Shown one piece after another: positions 8,791 to 18,243 of a DNA stretch of 64,000 nucleotides; the stretch's first letter is position 1, and the number at the start of each line of letters is the position of its first letter. Origin of the DNA: Billgrantia antri (GTDB lineage: Bacteria > Pseudomonadota > Gammaproteobacteria > Pseudomonadales > Halomonadaceae); contig NZ_JAHYCA010000001.1 of the NCBI RefSeq assembly GCF_019430905.1, positions 791,095 through 855,094 of the forward strand, read 5' to 3'. The notes below the pieces were generated by a model. The model was not told the DNA's origin. It saw only the letters and a program-made list of their open reading frames with translations, and searched no databases. Position numbers and translations under genes: made by a program.

Positions 8791-8805
8791 TGTAAATGAT
8801 TCGCA
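8791..8805. promoter_or_regulatory. putative Fur box upstream of bfd
   Basis: TGTAAATGATTCGCA matches the 7-1-7 Fur consensus (TGATAAT-n-ATTATCA) at 11 of 14 specified positions or nearly so, with both TG/CA ends and the AAT/ATT core kept. Its place just upstream of bfd agrees with known Fur repression of bfd in other proteobacteria. Confidence 0.55.
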
Positions 8806-8859
8806 TAGCTCGTCGCAAGGGGGAATCGACTCTTTTTTGATCTCGCTCAGGCTGGGCAG

Positions 8860-9342
8860 CTAACGGCGGCTCGCCTTGGGCAGGACCACTACCCGTGTAT
8901 CCGAGGCAATGTCGGGCCAGCTGCGGCGCTCGGTATCGAACAAGACCCACAGATAACCGAGCCCGAAGGCGGCCAGCGAGAGCCAGGCCACCAGGTAACG
9001 CACCAGGCTCTGGCGCAGGGTAATCGCATGACCGCTGCGGGTCTGCACGCGCAGGCGCCAGGCCTGCATGCCCAGCGTCATGCCGCCCCGCATCCAGGAG
9101 AAGGCAAAGAACAGGAAGGCCCCCGTCACCAGCAACAGCTGCAGCGAGAAACGCTGCATGACGCCCGCACCGACCTCCTCGGCCCCGAGACCCAGCACCT
9201 GGCGTACGAAGGTCACGTGCAGCACGGTAATCAGGATCCAGATCGCCAGAACCAGCAGGCCATCATAGAGCATGGCGCCCAGGCGCCGCCCCAGGCCGGC
9301 CGGCCACACATCGTCGAGTTGGTCGAATCGTCGTTGCATCAT
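8860..9342 (-). CDS. RDD family membrane protein
   Basis: A 160-residue inner-membrane protein with the RDD family pattern: GLGRRLGAMLYDGLLVL at the first helix (the Arg and first Asp), two further helices, GMTLGMQAWRLRV, and a terminal LWVLFDTERRSWPD containing the last Asp. RDD proteins are broadly linked to envelope or ion stress (some act as Na+/H+ exchangers), but the role here is unknown. It follows lptG by 34 bases on the same strand, so it is probably the third gene of the lptFG transcript. Confidence 0.82.
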   Translation of the reverse strand: MMQRRFDQLDDVWPAGLGRRLGAMLYDGLLVLAIWILITVLHVTFVRQVLGLGAEEVGAGVMQRFSLQLLLVTGAFLFFAFSWMRGGMTLGMQAWRLRVQTRSGHAITLRQSLVRYLVAWLSLAAFGLGYLWVLFDTERRSWPDIASDTRVVVLPKASRR

Positions 9343-9376
9343 CGTCTCACGTTTCGGTCACGCGCCAGCAGCGTCG

Positions 9377-10441
9377 CTAGCCCGAGCGCCGCAGCAGATA
9401 AAGCCCAAGGAGAGCACAGAGCACGGTGGGCGCCAGCACCGCCCAGACCGGCGAGAAACCGAACACGGTGGAAGCCGGCGCCAGCAGGTCCTGCAGGTAC
9501 TTGAACGACAGCCCCACCACCACGCCATAGAACACCCGCGTGCCGGCGGCCACGGTACGCAACGGGCCGAACACGAACGACGCAGCGACCAGCACCAGCG
9601 ACGCTATGGTCAGCGGCAGCAGCAACTTCTGCCAGAAGTACAGTAGCGGCTGGGTGGCCAGCTGCCCCTGGGAAAGCAGGTAGCGAGAGTAGGCCCACAA
9701 CTCGCTGGGTGCCTGGCTATTGACGTCACGCAGCAGGCGATTGAGCTGATCGGGCGTCAGGGTCGTCTGCCACTCCAGCCGTGCATGCGACTCGGCCTCG
9801 GTACTGTCATCGCCGAAGCGTGTGATCCTCACATCCTCGAGCACCCAGCGCTCCCCCTGCCAGGACGCTCGTGCCGCTTGCACGGCTTCGTGCAATTTCC
9901 TGCCCTCGAAGACGTAGCGGGTCAGGTCGAGCACCGTGTCGTCGGCGCGGATGGCGCCGAAGCGGTAGACGCTGTCGCCCTCCCGCTGCCAGCCGCCGCT
10001 CTGGGTCAGCAAGGCGCCCTCCCCCTGCATCTGCTCCAGCCGCCAGGCGCTGGCGTACTGCTCGGTGCGTGGGCTGACGAATTCGGCAATCAGCAGCAGG
10101 ATGGCCACCACCAGGACGATCGGCTTCATCACGCCCCACAGGATACGTGCCAAGGAGCGCCCCGCGGCTCGCATCACCGTCAGCTCATTGTTCGAGGCCA
10201 TGCTGCCCAGGCCGATCAACGCACCGATCAGCACGCCTACCGGGGCATACTGGTAGAAGCGCCAGGGCAGGCGCATCAGCAGGTAGAGCAGCACCTGGAA
10301 AGCGCCGTAGTTCCCCTCGACGTCGTCCAGATCGTTGATGTAGGTGATCACCAGGTCGAGGCCGAGCAATACCACCTGAACGACGATTATCGCACCCAGC
10401 ACGTTGCGGGCGATGTAGCGGTCGAGACGATCCGTCAGCAT
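9377..10441 (-). CDS. lptG: LPS export ABC transporter permease LptG
   Basis: A 354-residue permease of the LptB2FG complex that extracts lipopolysaccharide from the inner membrane and pushes it onto the LptC-LptA bridge. YjgP/YjgQ architecture: three N-terminal transmembrane helices (start MLTDRLDRYIARNVL; the coupling segment SNNELTVMRAAG), a large periplasmic jellyroll (about 130-260) and three C-terminal helices. Its ATG shares one base with the lptF stop codon (TGATG at 10443-10439), so translation is coupled. Length matches the family. Confidence 0.94.
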   Translation of the reverse strand: MLTDRLDRYIARNVLGAIIVVQVVLLGLDLVITYINDLDDVEGNYGAFQVLLYLLMRLPWRFYQYAPVGVLIGALIGLGSMASNNELTVMRAAGRSLARILWGVMKPIVLVVAILLLIAEFVSPRTEQYASAWRLEQMQGEGALLTQSGGWQREGDSVYRFGAIRADDTVLDLTRYVFEGRKLHEAVQAARASWQGERWVLEDVRITRFGDDSTEAESHARLEWQTTLTPDQLNRLLRDVNSQAPSELWAYSRYLLSQGQLATQPLLYFWQKLLLPLTIASLVLVAASFVFGPLRTVAAGTRVFYGVVVGLSFKYLQDLLAPASTVFGFSPVWAVLAPTVLCALLGLYLLRRSG

Positions 10442-11520
10442 CAGCGCATCCCCCTGCGCTGATTGTGCATCAGCAGGCCCAGTCCGAGCGCGAGGAAGAC
10501 GCCATGGATCGGCCACATGCCGACCGTGGCCGGCAACGATCCGCGCCCGATGGCATCCAGTGCCGCCAGCAGCAGACTCAAGTAGCAGATGTGCAGAAAG
10601 ATCGCCGGCAGCAGCTTGGCGAAGCGTCCCTGGCGCGGATTGACCCGTGAAAGCGGCATCGCCATCAGTGTGAGGATGAATACCATCAGCGGCAGCGAGA
10701 GCCGCCACTGCAGCTGCGCGCGGGCCTGTCCTGATCCGTCGCCGAACAGCTCGGTCGTGGTCGCATACTCGGCCACGTCCAGGTCGCGCTGCTCACTGCC
10801 GAGGGAAAGCCTCACGGCATAGGTCTCGAACTTCAGCCGCTCGGCTTCGAAACGCCCGGGCTCGACGCTGTAGCGCTCACCGTCGGCCAGCACCAGGAAG
10901 CGGCTCCCGGTCTCGGGATCGACGGTCTGGTAGCCGCTGCCGGCCCGGGTAACGGCGGTCTCGGGGGTACCGTCACGGCGCCGCTGACGCTCGCTGATGA
11001 AGACCTCCTGCATTTGCTGCCCATCGTCACTGAAGGCTTCGGTATAGGCCGTTCGGCCGCCACCGAAATCCTGGAAACGCCCCGGGGCCAGTGCAGTGAA
11101 GTCAAGCCGGCTGCGCTGTTCCTCCAGGGTTGTCTCGGTCTTTAGCGCCCCGGCCGGGGTCAGCCACAGACTGCACAGCCCCACCAGCACCGCCACCAGC
11201 GTCGCCGGTACCAGACTGACCTGCAGCAGCCGCACCGGGCTGATGCCGCAGGCCACCAGCACGGTGATCTCGCTGTTCAAATAGAGCTGACCGTAGGCCA
11301 GCAAAATGCCGAGGAAGAAGGCCAACGGCAGAATCAGCTCGAGAAAGCCAGGCAGGTGGTAGAGCATCAGATTGCCGAGGATCGAGGCGGGAATGTCCCC
11401 TTCCGCGGCGTCGGTGAAATAGCGAATGAACCGGCTGCCCATGATGACCAGCAGCAGCACGCCGGCGACGGCGGCCATGGTGAGCAGAATTTCGCGGGTC
11501 AAGTACCGAAAAATGATCAT
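10441..11520 (-). CDS. lptF: LPS export ABC transporter permease LptF
   Basis: The partner permease of LptG, 359 residues. It shows the LptF order: MIIFRYLTREIL N-terminus, helices around residues 12-120, with the coupling segment LNSEITVLVACGIS, a periplasmic beta domain (about 130-265), and C-terminal helices with MAMPLSRVNPRQGRFAKLLPA. The start at 11520 has GGAAGA upstream; an in-frame ATG at 11535 is an alternative. It is divergent from pepA with 117 bases between, the classical gammaproteobacterial arrangement. Confidence 0.93.
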   Translation of the reverse strand: MIIFRYLTREILLTMAAVAGVLLLVIMGSRFIRYFTDAAEGDIPASILGNLMLYHLPGFLELILPLAFFLGILLAYGQLYLNSEITVLVACGISPVRLLQVSLVPATLVAVLVGLCSLWLTPAGALKTETTLEEQRSRLDFTALAPGRFQDFGGGRTAYTEAFSDDGQQMQEVFISERQRRRDGTPETAVTRAGSGYQTVDPETGSRFLVLADGERYSVEPGRFEAERLKFETYAVRLSLGSEQRDLDVAEYATTTELFGDGSGQARAQLQWRLSLPLMVFILTLMAMPLSRVNPRQGRFAKLLPAIFLHICYLSLLLAALDAIGRGSLPATVGMWPIHGVFLALGLGLLMHNQRRGMR

Positions 11521-11637
11521 GCAGCGGTCTTCCATGCAATGGCGCCATGCCTTGAGTACACTTGGGTGATTCGGCAGTGGCCTGGAGCCGTGCCGGCATT
11601 ATCCAGAATCCCCCATCGCTTGTCTTGTGGAGTCACC

Positions 11638-13158
11638 ATGGAATTCCCAGTTCAGACGGCCAATCCCGCCAAGGCCGAAGCGGCCTGCCTCGTGGTCCCG
11701 GTTTTCAAGAATGGCGACCTGCTGCCTGCTGCCGCCAAGCTCGACGATGCCAGCGAGCGGTTGATCGGTCAGCTGATCGAGCGCGGCGACTTCGATGCCA
11801 AGCTGGGCAACGTGCAGTTGATTCCCTTCGCCCCGGGACTCTCTGCCGACCGCCTGATGCTGGTGGGACTGGGCGAGCGCGAGACGTGTCAGGAGCGTGC
11901 CTTCCTCAAGGCGCTGGACGCCGCCTTCACCGCGGTGGCAGGCCTGCCCGCCGAGGACGTCGCCGTGGCCTTCACCGACGTGCCGCTAGCCGAGCGCAGC
12001 ACCGCCTGGAAGGCCCGCATGACCGCCGAGGCTGCCCAGCGCGCCGTCTACCGCTTCGACGAATTCAAGTCGGAAAAGGCCCCACGACCACGCCTGGAGA
12101 CGGTCACCCTGCTGCTCAGCGACGCCGACGCCGCCGACGAAGCGCGTGAGGGCGCGCGTATCGGCGATGCAATCGGCCAAGGCGTGGCGTATACCCGCAC
12201 CCTGGGCAACCTGCCGGGCAACGTCTGCACCCCGAGCTACCTGGCCGAGCAGGCCGAACAGCTGGGCCGCGAGTCGGGTGGAGCCCTCGAGGTCGAGATC
12301 CTCGACGAGGCAGCACTGGAGGAGCTCGGCGCCCACAGCCTGCTCTCGGTGGGCCGCGGCAGTGAGCAGCCTTCACGCTTGATCGTCATGAAATACCTGG
12401 GCGCCGAAAAGACCGACGAGGCCCCGCACGTACTGGTGGGCAAGGGTATCACCTTCGACACCGGCGGCATCTCGCTCAAGCCCGGCGAAGCCATGGACGA
12501 GATGAAGTTCGACATGTGCGGGGCGGCCAGCGTATTCGGCACCGCCAAGGCCGTGCTCGGCATCCGCCCCAAGCTCAACCTGGTATTCATCGTCGCCGCC
12601 GCCGAGAACATGCCCGACGGCCGCGCCACCAAGCCCGGCGACATCATCAAGACGCTCAAGGGGCTCACTGTCGAGGTGCTCAACACCGACGCCGAGGGTC
12701 GCCTGGTGCTGTGCGACGCGCTGACCTACGCCGAGCGCTTCGAGCCCGCCAGCGTGGTCGACATCGCCACCCTCACCGGAGCGGCTATCATCGCCCTGGG
12801 CCACCACGCCAGCGGCCTGCTCTCCAACGACGACGACCTGGCGCTGGACCTGCTCGATGCCGGTGAAGCGGCCTGGGATCGCGCCTGGCACCTGCCGCTG
12901 TGGGACGAGTACAAGGAGCAGCTCGACTCCAACTTCGCCGACATGGCCAACATCGGCGGCCGCCCGGCCGGCACCATCACCGCCGCCTGCTTCCTCTCGC
13001 GCTTCGCCGACAAGTTCCCCTGGGCACACCTGGACATCGCCGGAACCGCCTGGACCTCGGGCAAGCAGAAAGGCGCCAGCGGCCGCCCGGTGGGGCTGTT
13101 GACCCAGTACCTGCTCGACCGCGAGGAGGAAGTGCGCCAGGTCGAGAACGACGGCTGA
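11638..13158 (+). CDS. pepA: leucyl aminopeptidase PepA
   Basis: A 506-residue M17 metallopeptidase that removes N-terminal amino acids; in E. coli it also binds DNA at cer and carAB. The C-terminal catalytic domain shows the metal and active-site segments VGKGITFDTGGISLKP, MKFDMCGAA, the M17 signature NTDAEGRL and the ADMANIGGRPAG region. The N-terminal macro-like domain spans about residues 1-160. The ATG at 11638 is preceded by a modest GTGGAG. It is divergent from lptF. Downstream, a branched-chain aminotransferase sits where holC often follows directly. Confidence 0.95.
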   Translation: MEFPVQTANPAKAEAACLVVPVFKNGDLLPAAAKLDDASERLIGQLIERGDFDAKLGNVQLIPFAPGLSADRLMLVGLGERETCQERAFLKALDAAFTAVAGLPAEDVAVAFTDVPLAERSTAWKARMTAEAAQRAVYRFDEFKSEKAPRPRLETVTLLLSDADAADEAREGARIGDAIGQGVAYTRTLGNLPGNVCTPSYLAEQAEQLGRESGGALEVEILDEAALEELGAHSLLSVGRGSEQPSRLIVMKYLGAEKTDEAPHVLVGKGITFDTGGISLKPGEAMDEMKFDMCGAASVFGTAKAVLGIRPKLNLVFIVAAAENMPDGRATKPGDIIKTLKGLTVEVLNTDAEGRLVLCDALTYAERFEPASVVDIATLTGAAIIALGHHASGLLSNDDDLALDLLDAGEAAWDRAWHLPLWDEYKEQLDSNFADMANIGGRPAGTITAACFLSRFADKFPWAHLDIAGTAWTSGKQKGASGRPVGLLTQYLLDREEEVRQVENDG

Positions 13159-13167
13159 CACCACCAA

Positions 13168-13190
13168 GGTTGCCATCCTCGTCGGCAACC
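13168..13190 (+). terminator. stem-loop after pepA
   Basis: GGTTGCC (13168-13174) and GGCAACC (13184-13190) form a 7-bp stem with a 9-base loop, 10 bases after the pepA stop. There is no good T-run, so termination here would be weak or rho-assisted. Confidence 0.35.
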
Positions 13191-13289
13191 GTTACATCTG
13201 ACGCATTGCGCGCCCCGGGTCGGCCGGCCCGGAGCGTCGAGAAGCCCAAGAAAACGCCGGAATCCCGGCATAGCGGAGACCCTTTTGCC

Positions 13290-14387
13290 GTGCCCAACGC
13301 AACCTTCGAGATACTGCCCAGCGCCATGCCCACGGCAGCCAACATTCGCGACGACATCCTTGCCAACCCCGGGTTCGGCCGCTACTTCAGCGACCACATG
13401 GCCCACGTGCGCTGGACGGCCGAAGCCGGCTGGCACGGCCACGAGGTGCGCCCCTACGGCCCGCTGACCCTCGACCCGGCGGCGGCCGTGCTGCACTACG
13501 GCCAGGAGATCTTCGAGGGCATCAAGGCCTACCGTCACGCCGACGGCTCGGTGTGGTCGTTCCGTCCCGAGAAGAACGCCGAGCGCTTCCGCCGCAGCGC
13601 CCGCCGTCTGGCGCTACCCGAGCTCAGCGACGATGACTTCATCGGTTCGCTCAAGGCGCTGCTCGCCCAGGATCAAGCCTGGGTGCCGACGCCCCGCAAC
13701 GAGGCCGATGAGTCGAGCCTCTATCTGCGCCCGTTCATGATTGCCAGCGAGAAGTTCCTCGGCGTGCGTCCGGCCCACGAGGTCGACTACTACGTGATCG
13801 CTTCCCCCGCCGGTGCCTACTTCAAGGGCGGCATCGCCCCGGTGTCGATCTGGCTCTCCTCGCACTACAAGCGCGCCGCCCCCGGCGGCACCGGCTTCGC
13901 CAAGTGCGGCGGCAACTACGCCGCCTCGCTGGCGGCCCAGAAGGAAGCCGAAAAGCACGGCTGCAGCCAGGTTGCCTTCCTCGACGCCGCCGAGAACAAG
14001 TGGATCGAGGAACTGGGCGGCATGAACCTGTTCTTCGTCTACAAGGACGGTCGCCTGGTCACCCCGCGCCTGACCGACACCATCCTCGAGGGCGTGACCC
14101 GCGACTCGGTGCTCACCCTCGGCCGCGACGAAGGCTTCACCCCGGAGGAGCGCGCCATCAGCATCGACGAGTGGCGCGACGGCGTGGCTTCCGGCGATAT
14201 CGCCGAGGTCTTCGCCTGCGGCACCGCCGCAGTGATCACCCCGGTGGGCCAGCTAGTCACCGAGGACGGCACAATCCAGATGCCCGATGCCGGCAACGAG
14301 ATCGCCAAGCGCCTACGCGCCAAGCTGCTCGACCTGCAGTATGGCCGTGCGGAAGATACACATGGCTGGCTGACCAAGCTGGTCTGA
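13290..14387 (+). CDS. ilvE: branched-chain amino acid aminotransferase (type II)
   Basis: A 365-residue fold-type IV PLP enzyme that converts branched-chain 2-oxo acids to Leu, Ile and Val. It has the longer BCAT form: FEILPSAMPT, NPGFGRYFSDHM, YGQEIFEGIKAYRH, LYLRPFMIAS, the PLP-lysine region (NYAASLAAQKEAEKHG, with the upstream FAKCGGNYA), VAFLDA and EELGGMNLFFV, and GTAAVITPVG. The start is the GTG at 13290 because the conserved N-terminus begins there; an ATG at 13326 would remove it. GGAGA lies 11 bases upstream. Its position between pepA and holC is unusual. Confidence 0.9.
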   Translation: MPNATFEILPSAMPTAANIRDDILANPGFGRYFSDHMAHVRWTAEAGWHGHEVRPYGPLTLDPAAAVLHYGQEIFEGIKAYRHADGSVWSFRPEKNAERFRRSARRLALPELSDDDFIGSLKALLAQDQAWVPTPRNEADESSLYLRPFMIASEKFLGVRPAHEVDYYVIASPAGAYFKGGIAPVSIWLSSHYKRAAPGGTGFAKCGGNYAASLAAQKEAEKHGCSQVAFLDAAENKWIEELGGMNLFFVYKDGRLVTPRLTDTILEGVTRDSVLTLGRDEGFTPEERAISIDEWRDGVASGDIAEVFACGTAAVITPVGQLVTEDGTIQMPDAGNEIAKRLRAKLLDLQYGRAEDTHGWLTKLV

Positions 14388-14451
14388 AGAAACGTAGAGT
14401 CCCGCTACACCAAGAGCCGGCCAACGCCTCGCGAGGCGGCCGGGAGCAGAC

Positions 14452-14519
14452 CGAAGAGGAGGTCTTTTGCCAGGGATGGCAAAAGTAGCGCCCAGGGATG
14501 GGTTCACAGCGCCTCCTCG
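14452..14519. repeat. 68-bp dispersed-type repeat, left copy (inverted)
   Basis: This 68-bp unit is perfectly matched, in inverted orientation, by 15087-15154. Inside it, CTTTTGCCA (14464-14472) and TGGCAAAAG (14477-14485) form a 9-bp hairpin around GGGA, and a second AGGGATGG core follows. It lies between ilvE and holC and carries no open frame. It has the appearance of a REP/MITE-like intergenic repeat. Confidence 0.85.
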
Positions 14520-14585
14520 TAGGTCTGCTTGCGGCAGAGCCTCGCCACTGCATCGGCAGAATCGGCCCCAACCGTTAAGGCCGCC

Positions 14586-15026
14586 ATGACGCAAGTTGAC
14601 TTCTATATCCTCCCAGACACCACGCTGGAAGCGCGGCTCGACTTCGCTTGTCGGCTGGCCGAGACCATCGCCGGCAAGGGCTACCGGCTGCACCTGCACA
14701 CCGAGGACGAGGCCATGGCCAGCGACCTCGACGAGCGGCTGTGGACCTTCCGCCCCGAGGCCTACCTGCCCCACGCCCTGCTCGGCAGCGAGATGGCCGA
14801 GAGCGTGGCGGTGACCATCGGCTGGGAACAGCCACCCGAGCCGAGCGCCGCAGCGCCCATGGCACTGCTCAATCTCGACCCAGGCATCCCCGAGTGGTTC
14901 TCGCGCTTCGAGCGGGTCGCCGAGATCATCAACCAGCACCAGCAGGTGCTCGTCGCCAAGCGCGAGTGCTGGCAGACCTACAAGCAGCGCGGCTATCCCG
15001 TCAAGGCCCATCAGCTCAAGGGGTGA
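14586..15026 (+). CDS. holC: DNA polymerase III chi subunit HolC
   Basis: A 146-residue protein of the clamp loader's chi subunit family, which links the replisome to single-strand-binding protein. N-terminal TQVDFYILPDTTLEARLDFACRLAETI is the family start; RLWTFRPEAYLPHALLG and the following segment to NLDPGIPEWFSRFERVAEII match the chi fold order. The C-terminal helix CWQTYKQRGYPVKAHQL is typical. Length agrees with E. coli HolC (147). It is bounded on both sides by perfect inverted 68-bp repeats and lies upstream of valS, its usual neighbour. Confidence 0.92.
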   Translation: MTQVDFYILPDTTLEARLDFACRLAETIAGKGYRLHLHTEDEAMASDLDERLWTFRPEAYLPHALLGSEMAESVAVTIGWEQPPEPSAAAPMALLNLDPGIPEWFSRFERVAEIINQHQQVLVAKRECWQTYKQRGYPVKAHQLKG

Positions 15027-15086
15027 GTCCCGTCCCAGGGTTACGGGAGGCTGCCTATACCGGGGCTGATCCGGCGGCAGGGACTG

Positions 15087-15154
15087 CGAGGAGGCGCTGT
15101 GAACCCATCCCTGGGCGCTACTTTTGCCATCCCTGGCAAAAGACCTCCTCTTCG
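15087..15154. repeat. 68-bp dispersed-type repeat, right copy (inverted)
   Basis: This is the exact reverse complement of 14452-14519 over 68 bases; similarity decays at once outside both ends. The two copies are 567 bases apart and enclose the whole holC gene. Confidence 0.85.
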
Positions 15155-15207
15155 CCCTGCCCCCGGCGCCCCTCAGAGGCTGTACCGATCCGTCCGTTCA
15201 CGTCTGG

Positions 15208-15237
15208 CTGACGCCAAGCACCCCATCGCGCTATAAT
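15208..15237 (+). promoter_or_regulatory. probable sigma-70 promoter of valS
   Basis: CTGACG (15208-15213) and a perfect TATAAT (15232-15237) are separated by 18 bases, 88 bases before the valS ATG. It lies just after the right 68-bp repeat, so valS can be expressed independently of holC. Confidence 0.6.
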
Positions 15238-15324
15238 CGAGCCCATTTTTCGCACGCTTTCGATGACTTCCCGCCGCCCGGCCCCACGTCCCGGCGGCGA
15301 TCATTTCTGGACCCGGAACGCCCC

Positions 15325-18174
15325 ATGGACAAGACCTACCAACCCGAGCAGATCGAATCCCGCTGGTACGAGCGCTGGGAGGCCGACGGCCGCTTCGCCC
15401 CCTCGGGCGAGGGCGAACCCTACTCGATCATGATCCCGCCGCCCAACGTCACCGGCAGCCTGCACATGGGCCACGCGTTCCAGGACACCATCATGGACAC
15501 GCTGATCCGCTGGAAGCGCATGCAGGGCAACAACACCCTGTGGCAGGTGGGCACCGACCACGCCGGTATCGCCACACAGATGCTGGTCGAGCGCAAGGTC
15601 GCTGCCGAAGAGGGCAAGAGCCGCCACGACCTGGGCCGCGAGGCGTTCATCGACAAGGTATGGGAGTGGAAGCACGAGTCCGGCGGCCACATCACCCGCC
15701 AGCTGCGCCGCATGGGCGCCAGCGTCGACTGGTCGCGCGAACGCTTCACCATGGACGACGGCTTCTACAAGGCGGTGCAGGAAGTCTTCGTGCGCCTCTA
15801 TGAAGAGGACCTGATCTATCGCGGCAAGCGCCTGGTCAACTGGGACCCCACCCTGCACACCGCCATCTCCGACCTCGAAGTCGAGAACCGCGATCAGCAG
15901 GGCCAGTTCTGGCACTTCCGCTACCCGCTGGCCGACGGCGTCAAGACCGATGCCGGCCTCGACTATCTGGTCGTCGCCACCACCCGCCCCGAAACCCTGC
16001 TCGGCGACACCGGCGTGGCGGTCAATCCCGAGGACCCGCGCTACGCCTCGCTGATCGGCAAGTTCGTCGAACTGCCGCTGGTCGGCCGGCGCATCCCCAT
16101 CGTCGCCGATGAACACGCCGACATGGAAAAGGGCTCCGGGTGCGTGAAGATCACCCCGGCCCACGACTTCAACGACTACGAGGTGGGCCGCCGCCACGGC
16201 CTGCCGCTGATCAACGTCTTCACTCAGGACGCGGCGATCCTGCCCCAGGCCGAGGCCTTCGACATCCAGGGCCGCCCGCTGCCCGAGATCGACTTGAGCC
16301 TGCCCGCGGCCTACGCCGGCCTCGACCGCTTCGAGGCGCGCAAGCAGATCGTCGCCGACATGGAAGCCGCCGGCCTACTCGAGCAGGTCGAGACGGTCAA
16401 CAACAACCTGCCCTACGGCGATCGCTCCGGCGACGTCATCGAACCGCTGCTGACGGACCAGTGGTTCGTCGCCGTGGAGAGCCTGGCGGAGCCCGCCATC
16501 GCCGCGGTGGAGAATGGTGACATCCAGTTCGTGCCCAAGAACTACGAGAATATGTACTTCTCGTGGATGCGCGACCTGCAGGACTGGTGCATCTCGCGCC
16601 AACTGTGGTGGGGGCACCGCATTCCCGCCTGGTACGACAGCGAAGGCAACGTCTACGTGGCCCGCACCGAGGCCGAGGCGCGCGAGAAGCACGGCCTTTC
16701 TGCCGACCTCGCCCTGACCCAGGACGAAGACGTACTCGACACCTGGTTCAGCTCGGGCCTGTGGACCTTCGGTACCCTGGGCTGGCCGGAGCGGACCCCC
16801 GAACTGGCGACCTTCCACCCTTCCAGCGTGCTGGTCACCGGCTTCGACATCATCTTCTTCTGGGTTGCGCGGATGATCATGCTGACGCTGAAGTTCATGG
16901 ACGAGGTGCCGTTCAAGACCGTATACGTCCACGGCCTGGTGCGCGACGGCCAGGGCCAGAAGATGTCCAAGTCGAAAGGCAACGTGCTCGACCCCATCGA
17001 CCTGATCGACGGCATCCAGCTCGATACGTTGCTGGAGAAGCGCACCGGCAACATGATGCAGCCGCAGAAGGCCAAGGCCATCGCCAAGGCCACCCGCGAC
17101 GAATTCCCCGAGGGCATCGAGCCCCACGGCACCGACGCGCTGCGCTTCACCTTCCTGTCCCAGGCCACCACCGGACGCGACATCAAGTTCGACATGGGCC
17201 GCCTCGACGGCTACCGCAACTTCTGCAACAAGCTGTGGAACGCCTCGCGCTACGTGCTGATGAACGCCGAGGGCCAGGATTGCGGGGCGCAAGGTGGCGA
17301 GGTCGAGCTGTCGCTGGCCGACCGCTGGATCGTCTCGCGCCTGCAGCAGACCGAGGCCCAGGTGACCAAGGCGATGGAGGAATTCCGCTTCGACCACGCC
17401 TCCCAGGCGCTCTACGAATTCGTCTGGAACGAGTACTGCGACTGGTACCTGGAGCTCTCCAAGCCGGTGCTGTGGGACGAGGGCGCCAGCGAGGCGGCCA
17501 AGCGCGGCACCCGCCGCACCCTGGTGCGCGTGCTGGAGGCGATCCTGCGCCTGGCCCACCCGATGATGCCGTTCATCTCCGAGGAGATCTGGCAGCGCGT
17601 GGCACCGTTGGCGGGCAAGGCCACGGGCGACGGCAGCGAATCGATCATGGCGCAGCCCTGGCCGCAGCCGGAGAACGACAAGCTCGACGAAGCTGCCACC
17701 CGCGACATCGAGTGGCTCAAGGGCGTGATCGTGGCGGTGCGCAACGTGCGCGCCGAGATGAACATTGCCCCGGGCAAGCCGCTCGACGTGCTGCTGACCA
17801 AGGGCAGCACCGCCGACCGCGAACGCCTCGAGGCCAACCGCCCGTTCCTGGCCAAGCTGGCCAAGCTGGCCAGCGCCACCTGGCTCGACGATCCGGCCCA
17901 GGCGCCGCTCTCGGCCACCCAACTGGTCGGCGACATGGAGGTGCTGGTGCCCATGGCCGACCTGATCGACAAGGACGCCGAACTCGCCCGCCTGGCCAAG
18001 GAGATCGACAAGCAGGACAAGCTGATCGGCGGCATCGAGAAGAAGCTTGCCAACGAGAGCTTCATCGCCAAGGCGCCTGAAGCGGTAGTCGACAAGGAGC
18101 GCGGCAAGCTCAAGGAGTACCAGGCAGCGCGCGCCGTGCTGCTCGAGCAGCGCGACAAGATCGCCGCGCTGTGA
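15325..18174 (+). CDS. valS: valyl-tRNA synthetase
   Basis: A 949-residue class Ia synthetase charging tRNA-Val. Signature motifs: HIGH as HMGH (residues 47-50) within [15 protein letters not shown], and KMSKS (546-550). The editing domain (about 190-340) is present, as is the anticodon-binding region DWYLELSKP. The C-terminal coiled coil (last 65 residues, [17 protein letters not shown]) is specific to ValRS. The ATG at 15325 was chosen since [11 protein letters not shown] is the usual start; a longer in-frame reading upstream overlaps the repeat and promoter. Length matches E. coli ValS (951). Confidence 0.96.
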   Translation: MDKTYQPEQIESRWYERWEADGRFAPSGEGEPYSIMIPPPNVTGSLHMGHAFQDTIMDTLIRWKRMQGNNTLWQVGTDHAGIATQMLVERKVAAEEGKSRHDLGREAFIDKVWEWKHESGGHITRQLRRMGASVDWSRERFTMDDGFYKAVQEVFVRLYEEDLIYRGKRLVNWDPTLHTAISDLEVENRDQQGQFWHFRYPLADGVKTDAGLDYLVVATTRPETLLGDTGVAVNPEDPRYASLIGKFVELPLVGRRIPIVADEHADMEKGSGCVKITPAHDFNDYEVGRRHGLPLINVFTQDAAILPQAEAFDIQGRPLPEIDLSLPAAYAGLDRFEARKQIVADMEAAGLLEQVETVNNNLPYGDRSGDVIEPLLTDQWFVAVESLAEPAIAAVENGDIQFVPKNYENMYFSWMRDLQDWCISRQLWWGHRIPAWYDSEGNVYVARTEAEAREKHGLSADLALTQDEDVLDTWFSSGLWTFGTLGWPERTPELATFHPSSVLVTGFDIIFFWVARMIMLTLKFMDEVPFKTVYVHGLVRDGQGQKMSKSKGNVLDPIDLIDGIQLDTLLEKRTGNMMQPQKAKAIAKATRDEFPEGIEPHGTDALRFTFLSQATTGRDIKFDMGRLDGYRNFCNKLWNASRYVLMNAEGQDCGAQGGEVELSLADRWIVSRLQQTEAQVTKAMEEFRFDHASQALYEFVWNEYCDWYLELSKPVLWDEGASEAAKRGTRRTLVRVLEAILRLAHPMMPFISEEIWQRVAPLAGKATGDGSESIMAQPWPQPENDKLDEAATRDIEWLKGVIVAVRNVRAEMNIAPGKPLDVLLTKGSTADRERLEANRPFLAKLAKLASATWLDDPAQAPLSATQLVGDMEVLVPMADLIDKDAELARLAKEIDKQDKLIGGIEKKLANESFIAKAPEAVVDKERGKLKEYQAARAVLLEQRDKIAAL

Positions 18175-18243
18175 CTTATCCAGCGGCCCGAAACCGCCGC
18201 TCTCTGATAGGCGGCCCGACACCGCCTCCAGGAGACGACACGA

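Noticed and set aside
14452-15154. The inverted repeats around holC as ends of a composite transposon
   Set aside because: The enclosed gene is the native holC next to valS, no transposase is present, and repeats have internal hairpins like REP/MITE elements rather than IS ends.
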